Source: Sporolactobacillus sp. CQH2019 (GTDB lineage Bacteria > Bacillota > Bacilli > Bacillales > Sporolactobacillaceae). Taken from it: DNA of 64,000 bases. Below the pieces are notes generated by a model, which saw nothing but the letters and a program-made list of their open reading frames with translations, had not been told where the DNA came from and made no database searches. How positions within the stretch are numbered: position 1 is the first letter of the stretch; the number at the start of each line of letters is the position of its first letter. This document shows positions 25,253 through 33,404 of this stretch, piece by piece. Both the position numbers and the translations under genes were made by a program. The stretch spans positions 186,409 to 250,408 of the forward strand of contig NZ_JARAJZ010000007.1 of the NCBI RefSeq assembly GCF_028765345.1, in the 5' to 3' direction.

Positions 25253-25265
25253 GAGGTGATCGAAT

Positions 25266-25967
25266 GTGACGACGAAGGTTGATATTAAGGGCGTTATTAT
25301 TCCGAATGATTTTCAGTGGGTGTATGACTGGCTGGAAATGGATTCAACCAGTCCGAATCAAGTGCATAGCCAGCTGACGGCGGCGAATGGGGATGATCTT
25401 GAAGTCGAGATTAATTCTCCGGGCGGATCCGTTTTTGACGGTAGCGAGATTTACACAGCGTTGAAGGAATACCCTGCTAATGTGGTTGTGAAAATTGTCG
25501 GCATGGCCGCTTCTGCCGCTTCGCTGATTGCCATGGCCGGAGATAAAGTGCTGATGTCCCCAACCGCGCAGATGATGATCCACAATGCAGCGGTATCGGC
25601 CGACGGCGACTATCGCACAATGGATCATGCCTCCGAGTGGCTGCAGAAAACAAATGAGACGGCACGAAACGCTTACAAACTAAAGACCGGTATGGACGAC
25701 GCACAGTTAAAAGACATGATGGATCATGAAACTTGGATGACACCGGCTGAGGCAGTGCAAAAGGGCTTTGCCGACGAAGTTATGTTTCAGCAGCAGGAAC
25801 CGGTTCAGGTGGTTGCAGCTGCCACTCCAATGCTTCCCGTGTCCGTGATTAACAAAATACGCAATAAATTGGGTCCGATCATCAAGCCGAAACCGATTGA
25901 TGAGAGGGACCTTTTAACAGCTGAATTAAATTTATTATCGCTGAGGAGCGTGAGTGAAAATGAATAA
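25266..25967 (+). CDS. ClpP-type prohead protease
   Basis: 233 residues of serine peptidase family S14. The catalytic serine is Ser83 in GMAASAAS and the catalytic histidine His106 in MMIHNAAV; INSPGGSVFDG carries the oxyanion loop. In phages this replaces the usual HK97-type protease and matures the capsid scaffold. GTG start. Overlaps the start of the capsid gene. Confidence 0.93.
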   Translation: MTTKVDIKGVIIPNDFQWVYDWLEMDSTSPNQVHSQLTAANGDDLEVEINSPGGSVFDGSEIYTALKEYPANVVVKIVGMAASAASLIAMAGDKVLMSPTAQMMIHNAAVSADGDYRTMDHASEWLQKTNETARNAYKLKTGMDDAQLKDMMDHETWMTPAEAVQKGFADEVMFQQQEPVQVVAAATPMLPVSVINKIRNKLGPIIKPKPIDERDLLTAELNLLSLRSVSENE

Positions 25968-27213
25968 AGAACAGTATCTGAAACAGCGAAATGAACTAAT
26001 GACTGCGGCACAGACGCTGATTAATGACGGGAAAGCCGCAGAAGCAAAAGCCAAAATCGAAGAAGTCAAAGCACTGGATAAGCAATGGGATGATATCAAG
26101 CTTGAACAAGCGAATCTGGCTGCTCTGCAGAATAAAACAAAAGGGCTTACGTTAGAAAGCAAAAGTGTGAAAGTTGTGGGGGCAAAACAGGTGGATGAAA
26201 TTGAATCGATTAAACCGAAAGACGAAGCGGGTCTCTATAAGGTCGCGTTTTACAAAAAACTGACCGATCGTTCCATGAATGCGGACGAAGAGAACATCTT
26301 TAAGGCCCGGAATGTGCGGCCACAGAACGCATTCACGCATGATACAAGTAATACTGGCATCTTGATTCCTGAAACGGTTGCTTCTGCCATCTGGAAACGA
26401 GCGGAAGAGGCTTATCCGCTGTATGCCGATGCTCAGAAATTCGGCGTTTCCGGTAAATTCTCCATCCCGAAACACACGGGGATTGCCGCTGGTGATGCTA
26501 AATGGTATGACGAACCAACTCCGACAGAAGATGAGCAGAATAATTTTGGCACCTTTAATCTTGATGGCCGTGAACTGTCGAAAGCGGCGACCGTGTCCTG
26601 GAAACTGAAGTCGATGGCCATGGACGCTTTCCTTCCGTTTCTTCAGAACGAACTGGGTGATCGCTGCGGGGTTGCGCTCGGCTATGCGGCCGCTCGGGGT
26701 GCTGGATCTACTGCAACACCTCCGGAACCGCGTGGTGTTGAAACGGCTCTACTTGCTCAGTCAGGTACGCCGCAAATCGTGACTTATGATCCCGATAATA
26801 CAACGACTCCCGTTCCGCTGACTTACGACATGCTGGCACAGGCGGTGGCGAAACTTCATTCTTCTTATACGAACAGTGCATCTGTTTATGCTAATAACGC
26901 GACGATCTGGAAACAGCTGGCCACACTGAAAGATAACACCGGTCGTCCGCTGTTTATCCCGGATGTAGCGAGTGGCGGGGTCGGCCGGATCTTCGGTATG
27001 GTAGTGAAGCCTGATGCGGGTCTTTCTGATGGAAATATTCTGTTTGGCGCTACACGTCAGGGATTGATCTTCAACGTTAATGAGGCTCTGTCACTGGTTA
27101 CTGAAGATCACGCCAAAGAGCGTACGACTGATTATGTGGTTTACGGCATCGTTGACGGTGACGTAATGGATGAACAGGCCTTTGCGCTCATTCGTAATCT
27201 TCCAAATGCATAA
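25960..27213 (+). CDS. HK97-fold major capsid protein with N-terminal scaffold domain
   Basis: 417 residues. Residues about 1-65 form a charged coiled coil (delta domain), the natural substrate of the upstream protease; the capsid fold follows (TGILIPETVASAIWKRAEE, and late GLIFNVNEALSLVTEDHAKERTTDY in two strands). ATG at 25960 lies behind GAGGAG. Cleavage after the coiled coil is expected but the site cannot be placed. Confidence 0.92.
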   Translation: MNKEQYLKQRNELMTAAQTLINDGKAAEAKAKIEEVKALDKQWDDIKLEQANLAALQNKTKGLTLESKSVKVVGAKQVDEIESIKPKDEAGLYKVAFYKKLTDRSMNADEENIFKARNVRPQNAFTHDTSNTGILIPETVASAIWKRAEEAYPLYADAQKFGVSGKFSIPKHTGIAAGDAKWYDEPTPTEDEQNNFGTFNLDGRELSKAATVSWKLKSMAMDAFLPFLQNELGDRCGVALGYAAARGAGSTATPPEPRGVETALLAQSGTPQIVTYDPDNTTTPVPLTYDMLAQAVAKLHSSYTNSASVYANNATIWKQLATLKDNTGRPLFIPDVASGGVGRIFGMVVKPDAGLSDGNILFGATRQGLIFNVNEALSLVTEDHAKERTTDYVVYGIVDGDVMDEQAFALIRNLPNA

Positions 27214-27226
27214 GGAGGGACGATGA

Positions 27227-27379
27227 ATGATTGGAACCGTACTTAAACCCTTTCAGGATAAAAAAACAGGTGAAATCTTCGAGATCGGGGATGAATATTC
27301 TGCTGAGAGTAGAAGAATTAATGATCTGGTTAAGAAGGGCTTTGTTGCGAAGTCTTCCGCCCTGAGGGATGATGCCTAA
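27227..27379 (+). CDS. Small phage head protein (50 aa)
   Basis: Start at ATG 27227 after AAGGAGGGACG. Beta-hairpin-like sequence (KPFQDKKTGEIFEIGDEYS) and a short helix (RRINDLVKKGFVA). Small proteins of this type, often a C-terminal-ribbon-like fold, lie between capsid and connector in many HK97-type phages. Its stop overlaps the next ATG. Confidence 0.68.
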   Translation: MIGTVLKPFQDKKTGEIFEIGDEYSAESRRINDLVKKGFVAKSSALRDDA

Positions 27380-27705
27380 TGGCAAATGATATCTTGCTTC
27401 CCGATGTTAAAACCGCGCTGCGCGTCTCGCATACAGCTCTTGATACTGAAATCAATGATCTGATTGCAGCGGCCCGTAAGGATCTATATTCTGGCGGAGT
27501 AGGTCAGGCATCATCAGAAGCAACAGACAGCATTGACCCGCTTGTTAAGCGGGCCATTATTGTATACTGCAAAGCCAATTTTTTAGACAACGTAGCTGAC
27601 GCGGAGCGCTTTCAGTTATCTTATGATCTGTTGAAAACACATCTTGCCTTAGCCGGTGACTATCAGGATCCGGATACCACGACAACGGAGACGACGACAT
27701 TATGA
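27379..27705 (+). CDS. Head-tail connector (adaptor, gp6/gp15-like)
   Basis: 108 residues. LLPDVKTALRVSHTALDTEINDLIAAARKDL, in two helices, matches the start of the phage connector family (head completion adaptor), which forms a ring under the portal. Short Thr-rich tail. Next gene overlaps by four bases. Confidence 0.8.
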   Translation: MANDILLPDVKTALRVSHTALDTEINDLIAAARKDLYSGGVGQASSEATDSIDPLVKRAIIVYCKANFLDNVADAERFQLSYDLLKTHLALAGDYQDPDTTTTETTTL

Positions 27706-28007
27706 ATTATATCCTGTTTTTTCCGGTGATCGCGGAAACCGTTGACGAACTCGGTCAGGCAACACAAACGGTGATCGATTATTCACGTCAGGTATTTTGC
27801 GATAAGAAGGCGATACCACAGAGCGAGTTCTTTGCCGGTGGTCAGCAGGGCATCAAACCGGCTATCTGTCTGATTGTTGGCAAGTTTGACTATCAGAATG
27901 AGACAACGGTGAAGTTTGAAGGCATCGTTTATTCAATCTACCGGAAATATGAGACGCACGATGAAACGATTGAACTATACGGAGAGGTGAGATCTGGTGC
28001 CCATTAA
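27702..28007 (+). CDS. Head closure/stopper protein
   Basis: 101 residues, beta-rich, with the pattern QTVIDYSRQVFCDKKAIPQSEFF seen in phage head-closure proteins, followed by YSIYRKYETHDETIELYGEV. Position after the adaptor supports the call. Confidence 0.75.
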   Translation: MNYILFFPVIAETVDELGQATQTVIDYSRQVFCDKKAIPQSEFFAGGQQGIKPAICLIVGKFDYQNETTVKFEGIVYSIYRKYETHDETIELYGEVRSGAH

Positions 28008-28347
28008 TTTAGCCGATGAGATTGCCAGGGCTTTGCAGGAGTATACAGATGACGTGACGGTGGAGCTTGACGACGTAAAAGATACAATCTCGAAAGAGGC
28101 TGTTTCTGAGCTTAGGGCAACCAGTCCAAAACGGACGGGCGATTACGCAAAGGGCTGGTCTCGGAAGAAAACCGCTCATGGCTATGTTGTTTACAACCGG
28201 ACGGATTACCAGCTGACGCATTTACTTGAGTATGGCCATGCGAAGCGGAACGGCGGACGTGTGCGGGCCTATCCGCATATTGCACCAGTAGAGCAGAAAG
28301 TGATCGACAAGTTCACCAACGCGACAGAAAAGGCGGTAAAAGGATGA
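27997..28347 (+). CDS. HK97 gp10-like neck/tail protein
   Basis: 116 residues starting at a GTG that overlaps the previous gene. The signature SPKRTGDYAKGWSRKK, then YNRTDYQLTHLLEYGHAKRNGG is the hallmark of the HK97-gp10-like family. It lies in its usual place in the head-tail joining cluster. Confidence 0.9.
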   Translation: MPINLADEIARALQEYTDDVTVELDDVKDTISKEAVSELRATSPKRTGDYAKGWSRKKTAHGYVVYNRTDYQLTHLLEYGHAKRNGGRVRAYPHIAPVEQKVIDKFTNATEKAVKG

Positions 28348-28685
28348 CACTTGCCGAACTCTATCAAATTCTTATTCAGACCGGGAAACCGGTCTTTTAT
28401 TCGCATTGGAGGGCGTCTCAGCAATATCCAGAATGCCCGCCTCCGCCGTTTATCTGCTACTGGGTGCCGGAATCGCCGAACATGATTGCCGATGACAAGG
28501 TCTATCAAAAAATCGATTATGTCGAAATCGAGCTATACACCGACAAAAAGGATCTGACTATAGAAGCGGTGTTGGAACAGCTGCTTGATGATAACGATAT
28601 TGCCTATACCTCTTCAGAGGTCTGGATTGATACGGAGAAACTCTTTGAAAAAATCTACGAAATGGAGCTGATACGAAATGGGTGA
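28344..28685 (+). CDS. Tail terminator/completion protein
   Basis: 113 residues. Short alpha-beta protein (SHWRASQQYPECPPPPFICY and an internal KIDYVEIELYTDKKDL strand-helix). By pattern and position (after gp10-like, before major tail protein) it is the tail completion protein; no catalytic motif. Confidence 0.7.
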   Translation: MTLAELYQILIQTGKPVFYSHWRASQQYPECPPPPFICYWVPESPNMIADDKVYQKIDYVEIELYTDKKDLTIEAVLEQLLDDNDIAYTSSEVWIDTEKLFEKIYEMELIRNG

Positions 28686-29487
28686 AAATAAGGTGAAATA
28701 CGGCCTTCGTAATGCGCACTATTCTAAAATAACGGAAAACGCAGATGGCACGCTGACTTTCGGCGTGCCAAAGCCGCTGCCTGGATCAGTTAACCTGACG
28801 TTGACAGCCAGTGGTGATCCGGTACAGTTTTTTGCAGACGACACAACATATTACCAGGAAGCGACAAACAACGGCTATGATGGAAAGTTTGAACTTTCCC
28901 GGCTGACGGATGATTTCCGGCAGGATATTCTTGGCGAGCAGTTAGTTAATGGTGTTTTGGTTGAGAATGCGGACAATCACGGAAGCAAGTTCGCGCTGCT
29001 GTTTGAGTTCACAGGAGACAAAAAAGGAACGCGGCATGTGGTTTATTATTGCTCAGCGAGTCGGCCGGAACAGGCTAGCGCGACAAAATCTGACAAAACA
29101 GAAGTGCAGACAGAAACGCTTGAATTTACGGCGGCGCCCCGTCCGGATAATCGAATGGTCAAAGCGTCTACAAGCGGCACAACAAGCGACACGGTTTATA
29201 ACGCTTGGTATGACGCGGTTTATGAACCGACAACAGTTCCAGTAACCGGTCTGACACTTGTTCCAGACGCGGTTAATATGGCTGTAGGGACGATTCAGCA
29301 GCTGGCGGCAACGGTCAGCCCGGCTAATGCGACAAACCGAAATGTTACGTACCTGTCCAGTGATCCGGCTATTGCGACAGTCTCTGATAATGGACTTGTC
29401 ACTGCGGTTGCTGCTGGATCAGCGACGATTACGGCCAAAACGGCCGATGGCAACTTTACAGATACTTGCGCCGTTACTGTGGCTTAA
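28678..29487 (+). CDS. Major tail protein with C-terminal Ig-like (Big_2) domain
   Basis: 269 residues. Residues about 1-185 are the phi13-type major tail tube domain (VKYGLRNAHYSKITENADGTL in two parts). A BIG2 Ig-like domain follows (PVTGLTLVPDAVNMAVGTIQ, continuing VSPANATNRNVTYLSSDPAIATV, and SATITAKTADGNFTDTCAVTV). Such decorations stud the tail surface and can bind host glycans. Overlaps the upstream gene by eight bases. Confidence 0.87.
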   Translation: MGENKVKYGLRNAHYSKITENADGTLTFGVPKPLPGSVNLTLTASGDPVQFFADDTTYYQEATNNGYDGKFELSRLTDDFRQDILGEQLVNGVLVENADNHGSKFALLFEFTGDKKGTRHVVYYCSASRPEQASATKSDKTEVQTETLEFTAAPRPDNRMVKASTSGTTSDTVYNAWYDAVYEPTTVPVTGLTLVPDAVNMAVGTIQQLAATVSPANATNRNVTYLSSDPAIATVSDNGLVTAVAAGSATITAKTADGNFTDTCAVTVA

Positions 29488-29500
29488 GGGGGGATAACGG

Positions 29501-29848
29501 ATGGAAAAAGCGATTACGATTGATGGCAAGAGCGTCCGTCTGAAAACGTCGGGCGCTTTTCCTATGCGTTTTCAGACGCAGTTTCATAAAGATTATTTTA
29601 AAGAACTGCTGAAAATTGCCCCATTAGGGAAGCTCGGCAAAAAGAAGCAGTTTGATTTATCTGATCTGGAAAAAATAGATTTTGATCTTTTTTACGATAT
29701 CATCTGGACGATGGCTAAGACAGCGGATCCTTCCATACCTGAGCCGCTGACCTGGCTGGACGGATTCGAAGAATTTCCGATTATAGACATCATTTCTGAG
29801 ATTCAGGATATGCTGATGGCAATGCTGCAGACGAAAAAAAAAGTATGA
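29501..29848 (+). CDS. Tail assembly chaperone gpG-like (frame 0)
   Basis: 115 residues ending with a run of lysines coded by A9 just before the stop (KKKV). The content and position between major tail protein and tape measure fit the lambda gpG-type chaperone. The next short gene overlaps at the A9 tract in the -1 frame, the standard arrangement for a frameshifted G-T pair. Confidence 0.82.
   Translation: MEKAITIDGKSVRLKTSGAFPMRFQTQFHKDYFKELLKIAPLGKLGKKKQFDLSDLEKIDFDLFYDIIWTMAKTADPSIPEPLTWLDGFEEFPIIDIISEIQDMLMAMLQTKKKV
29834..29842 (+). other. A9 slippery sequence for programmed -1 frameshift
   Basis: Nine A residues starting on a codon boundary of the gpG-like frame (AAA AAA AAA GTA TGA). 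A one-base slip back lets ribosomes avoid the stop at 29846 and read AGT ATG AAA into the next frame, which has no intervening stop. Confidence 0.7.
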
Positions 29849-30057
29849 AAGAACAGGATACCGACGATCCGCTGACGACCGAACGGTATCTTGTTCTTTG
29901 CTATAAAACTGGATTATCTCGACTGGATCTTGACGATATGGAGATTGGCGGAGCTCTTGATTATGTGGAAGAATATGTTGATATTTTCGGAAATAAACAA
30001 AACAACTCAGAAGAAAGCGTAAGAGAAGCGGGGCAGGCAGACTTTGATTCCTTTTAG
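29845..30057 (+). CDS. gpT-like extension of the tail chaperone (-1 frame)
   Basis: 70 residues from its own ATG at 29845, which overlaps the gpG-like stop. It lacks a good ribosome site (only the A9 run lies upstream), which argues for production mainly as a gpG-T fusion. Acidic and helical (LCYKTGLSRLDLDDMEIGGALDYVEEYV in pieces). gpG and gpG-T hold the tape measure protein during tube assembly. Confidence 0.72.
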   Translation: MKEQDTDDPLTTERYLVLCYKTGLSRLDLDDMEIGGALDYVEEYVDIFGNKQNNSEESVREAGQADFDSF

Positions 30058-30075
30058 TGGACGGGAGGTGAGCGT

Positions 30076-32688
30076 ATGGCAGGACGAATAAAGGGCATTA
30101 CCATAGTTATAGATGGCGAAACAACTGGCCTTGAGAAAGCTCTAGGGAAGGTCAACGCTCAAGCACGTGCTCTGCAGTCAGAGCTGCGCGACACCGAGCG
30201 TCTGTTAAAATTTAATCCTGGTAATGCTGATTTGATCGCGCAAAAGCAGAAAATTCTTGCGTCACAAATCGAAAATACGAAAAACAAGCTGAATCAGCTA
30301 CGGTCGGCTCAAGCACAGGTCGATCAGCAGTTTGCTGCAGGCAAGATTGATGAATCACAGTATCGTGGCTTTCAACGTGAGGTTATTAATACGGAACAGC
30401 GGCTGCGTGATCTGGATAGCAAACTGAAAGGCACAAGTACGGAATTCTCTAATAGTGATCAGACTGTGAGCAAAGCGACCAGTCATTTTTCTCACAATAT
30501 GGGTAGCATGAAAAAGTCAGCCGACGACACGTCGAAAAGCCTATCAAACTTAGGGATGCACTCTTTTAATGACCTGATGAACTTGGGCATGGCCGGTGCA
30601 GCTGTAGCTGGCTTTGGTACGGCAATGGGAGCGGCAAGTACGGCAGCTCTTGGTTTTGGCTTGAAATATGATGCCAGCATGGAGCAAACGGCTAAAGGAT
30701 TGACGACGCTGACGGGTTCGGCTGATAAAACGAAGGCAATTATGGCCGACCTGCAGAACTTTGCGGTCAACACGCCGTTCGATTTTCAGGGCATGGCCGA
30801 TGGCGAACGTATGTTAATCGGTTTCGGATTTGCTGCTGACAATGCTACAGCAATGCTTAAATCTACTGCAGATGCTGTCGCGGCCACAGGCGGAAACAGT
30901 GATACTCTGAACGGCGTTATCTTAGCCCTTGGTCAAATCCAGTCGAAAGGGAAACTGTCAGCCGACGAAATGAACCAGCTGGCCGAACATGGTATACCGG
31001 CATGGAAGATTTTATCTAAAGAGATGGGTAAGTCTCCGGCTGAGCTGATGAAAATGGCTGCATCCGGAAAACTTTTGTCCAGCCAAGCTCTACCAGCCCT
31101 GCAGAAGGGATTTGCACAGTTATATGGCGGCGCCGCGGCTAAGTCAGCAAACTCATTTACCGGACGATTGCAAAATTTAGGAGAGGTACTAAATAAACTG
31201 GCTGGTGCTATTGCGAAGCCCTTATTTCAGCCGTTGTCGGATGCCATGGGGAAGGCTTTAATTGTCATTCAGCAGCTGACTCAATGGTTTCAGACGCTAT
31301 CACCGGCTATTCAAAATCTGGTGCTTGCTGTCATGATATTGGTTCCGGTCATTACGATACTCGCAGGATTATTTCTGACGTTTATCTCTTTCCTACCAAT
31401 GGCCGTTTCGGGCTTTACAATTTTGCCAGCGGTCTTGTCGGCGGCAGCGGCAGCATTTACTTCGATTGTTTTGCCGATCGTAGGCGTTATCGCAGGTATT
31501 GCAGCTTTAGTGGCCGCCTTCATCGCTTTCTATAATTACAACGCGACATTTCGAGCAGGCGTGACTGCGATCTGGCAGGCCATATGGGTGGAAGCGATGT
31601 TGATCTGGAATAATATCGCAAATGTCATCCGTTCGGTATGGGCTGCTATCCTTCCATTTATCCTGCAGATATGGGCACAGATTACTGCATTTTGGAATCA
31701 ATATGGCAGCATGATTGTACAGGCGACGATTAATATTTGGAACGGCATTGTTACGGTCATTACCACTGTGCTTAATGTTATTATGACCGTTATTCAAACG
31801 GTCTGGCCGATCATTACAGCGATTACGTCCGGAGCATGGAACATTATAAAAGGCGTGATTCAGGGCGCACTTAATATCATCATGGGGGTTATTAAGGTTT
31901 TTTCCGGCTTATTTACGGGAAATTGGCGCGCCGTATGGTCCGGTATTCAACAGATTGCCAGCGGAGCCGTTGGCATTTTACGTAGCGTAATTAGTGGCGG
32001 ATTTAATGCCATTCGATCGATTATCGGCGCGGTTATGGGAGTAGTTAGAGGGATTATTTCTAGCATCTGGAACGGCATCCGGGGGACAATCTCCGGCGCT
32101 GTAAATGCTGCCAGGGGCGCTGTCAGCGGTGCGTTTAGTGCCATGCGTAATGTCGTTGGAAGTATTATGGGCGGCATTCGCGGAGTTATCTCTAGCGGGT
32201 GGAATGCAGCTGTCGGATTTTTGCGTGGCATCAATTTATGGCGAATCGGACAGAACATTATTCAAGGGCTGGTTAATGGTATTGGTAGCATGGCAGGCGC
32301 TGTCTGGAATGCAATAAAACGGGTAGCCGGTGGGATTAAAGATAAGATGATGTCCATGCTCGGCATTCATTCTCCATCCCGTGTGATGGCCTGGGTTGGC
32401 CAGATGACCGGTCAGGGTCTCGTTAATGGCATCGCGGGAATGGCAGGCGCCGTGTCTTCGGCGGCGGGTCAGCTTGCACAGGCGGCTGTACCGTCGATTC
32501 CTGCAGTCACTGCACCGACAGTCAATCAGTCAGTTAATACTGCGATGACGCAGTCGGGGACATCCCAACCCACGCTGGGCGATTTAGTTTTGCAGATTAC
32601 GAATTTTAATAATTACTCTAGCAAAGACATTGAACAGATCATGAATGAGGCCGCGTTTTATTATCATCGAAGGGTGGCGACAACATGA
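30076..32688 (+). CDS. Tape measure protein
   Basis: 870 residues. N-terminal coiled coil (ERLLKFNPGNADLIAQKQKI, then long charged helix), a TP901/tape-measure domain (LSADEMNQLAEHGIPAWKIL around residue 300), a stretch of hydrophobic helices from about 410 to 500 that likely enters the host membrane, and repeated GxxxxIxxxIxG units (IWNGIRGTISGAVNAARGAV in part) at 640-720. It sets tail length and reaches into the host during DNA ejection. Longest repeat-rich gene apart from the Tal gene. Confidence 0.92.
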   Translation: MAGRIKGITIVIDGETTGLEKALGKVNAQARALQSELRDTERLLKFNPGNADLIAQKQKILASQIENTKNKLNQLRSAQAQVDQQFAAGKIDESQYRGFQREVINTEQRLRDLDSKLKGTSTEFSNSDQTVSKATSHFSHNMGSMKKSADDTSKSLSNLGMHSFNDLMNLGMAGAAVAGFGTAMGAASTAALGFGLKYDASMEQTAKGLTTLTGSADKTKAIMADLQNFAVNTPFDFQGMADGERMLIGFGFAADNATAMLKSTADAVAATGGNSDTLNGVILALGQIQSKGKLSADEMNQLAEHGIPAWKILSKEMGKSPAELMKMAASGKLLSSQALPALQKGFAQLYGGAAAKSANSFTGRLQNLGEVLNKLAGAIAKPLFQPLSDAMGKALIVIQQLTQWFQTLSPAIQNLVLAVMILVPVITILAGLFLTFISFLPMAVSGFTILPAVLSAAAAAFTSIVLPIVGVIAGIAALVAAFIAFYNYNATFRAGVTAIWQAIWVEAMLIWNNIANVIRSVWAAILPFILQIWAQITAFWNQYGSMIVQATINIWNGIVTVITTVLNVIMTVIQTVWPIITAITSGAWNIIKGVIQGALNIIMGVIKVFSGLFTGNWRAVWSGIQQIASGAVGILRSVISGGFNAIRSIIGAVMGVVRGIISSIWNGIRGTISGAVNAARGAVSGAFSAMRNVVGSIMGGIRGVISSGWNAAVGFLRGINLWRIGQNIIQGLVNGIGSMAGAVWNAIKRVAGGIKDKMMSMLGIHSPSRVMAWVGQMTGQGLVNGIAGMAGAVSSAAGQLAQAAVPSIPAVTAPTVNQSVNTAMTQSGTSQPTLGDLVLQITNFNNYSSKDIEQIMNEAAFYYHRRVATT

Positions 32689-33404
32689 GCAAGCCTTATT
32701 TTATTTTTGCAAATAACAAATCCAGTGATATGGGTCTGATCATGCAAAGCGGGCATTCCATGGGCGCACCGGATCGTGATGCTGATTTTGTATCGGTTCC
32801 TGGTCGCAATGGCGACCTGATTCAGGACAATGGCCGGTTTAATAATTACACCGATGAATACGACTGTGCGCTCAATCCGAATATCGGAACAAATGTTGAA
32901 GCCCAGGCAAAGAAAATTAAAAATTGGCTGCAGGGATCGTTCTCCTATCAACGTTTGATCGATTATAACGAGCTGGATTATTACCGCATGGCGGTCTGTA
33001 CATCAAAGATCGATATTCAGAAAACACTGGCCCGAATTGGCTGGGCGAAGATTATCTTTAACTGCAAGCCATATCGTTATCGGATTGACGGTGACACTGT
33101 TCAGACGATCACAGCGGCCGGAGAAATCACCAATCCTGAAGTATGGCCGTCGCTTCCGTATTTGAAAGTCTATGGTTCCGGAGATATCACACTCCACATA
33201 AACGATCAGGATGTCGTTCTAACCGGAATCAGTGACTACATCGAGATCGACAGTGAATTGCAGTCCTGTTTTAAAGATCTTGTTCTGCAAAACAGTCATT
33301 ACCGGTCGGATTTCTGGCCGCAACTTGACCCGGGCCCTGTACAAATTAGCTGGACGGGGACCGTCAGTAAGATTGAGATTACGCCGAGGTGGTGTTGCTT
33401 ATGA
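32685..33404 (+). CDS. Distal tail protein (Dit)
   Basis: 239 residues with VSVPGRNGDLIQDNGRFNNY near the N-terminus, the signature of siphovirus tail component proteins of Gram-positive phages, and a C-terminal galectin-like half. Dit forms the hexameric hub between tail tube and Tal. It overlaps the tape measure stop by four bases. Confidence 0.9.
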   Translation: MSKPYFIFANNKSSDMGLIMQSGHSMGAPDRDADFVSVPGRNGDLIQDNGRFNNYTDEYDCALNPNIGTNVEAQAKKIKNWLQGSFSYQRLIDYNELDYYRMAVCTSKIDIQKTLARIGWAKIIFNCKPYRYRIDGDTVQTITAAGEITNPEVWPSLPYLKVYGSGDITLHINDQDVVLTGISDYIEIDSELQSCFKDLVLQNSHYRSDFWPQLDPGPVQISWTGTVSKIEITPRWCCL

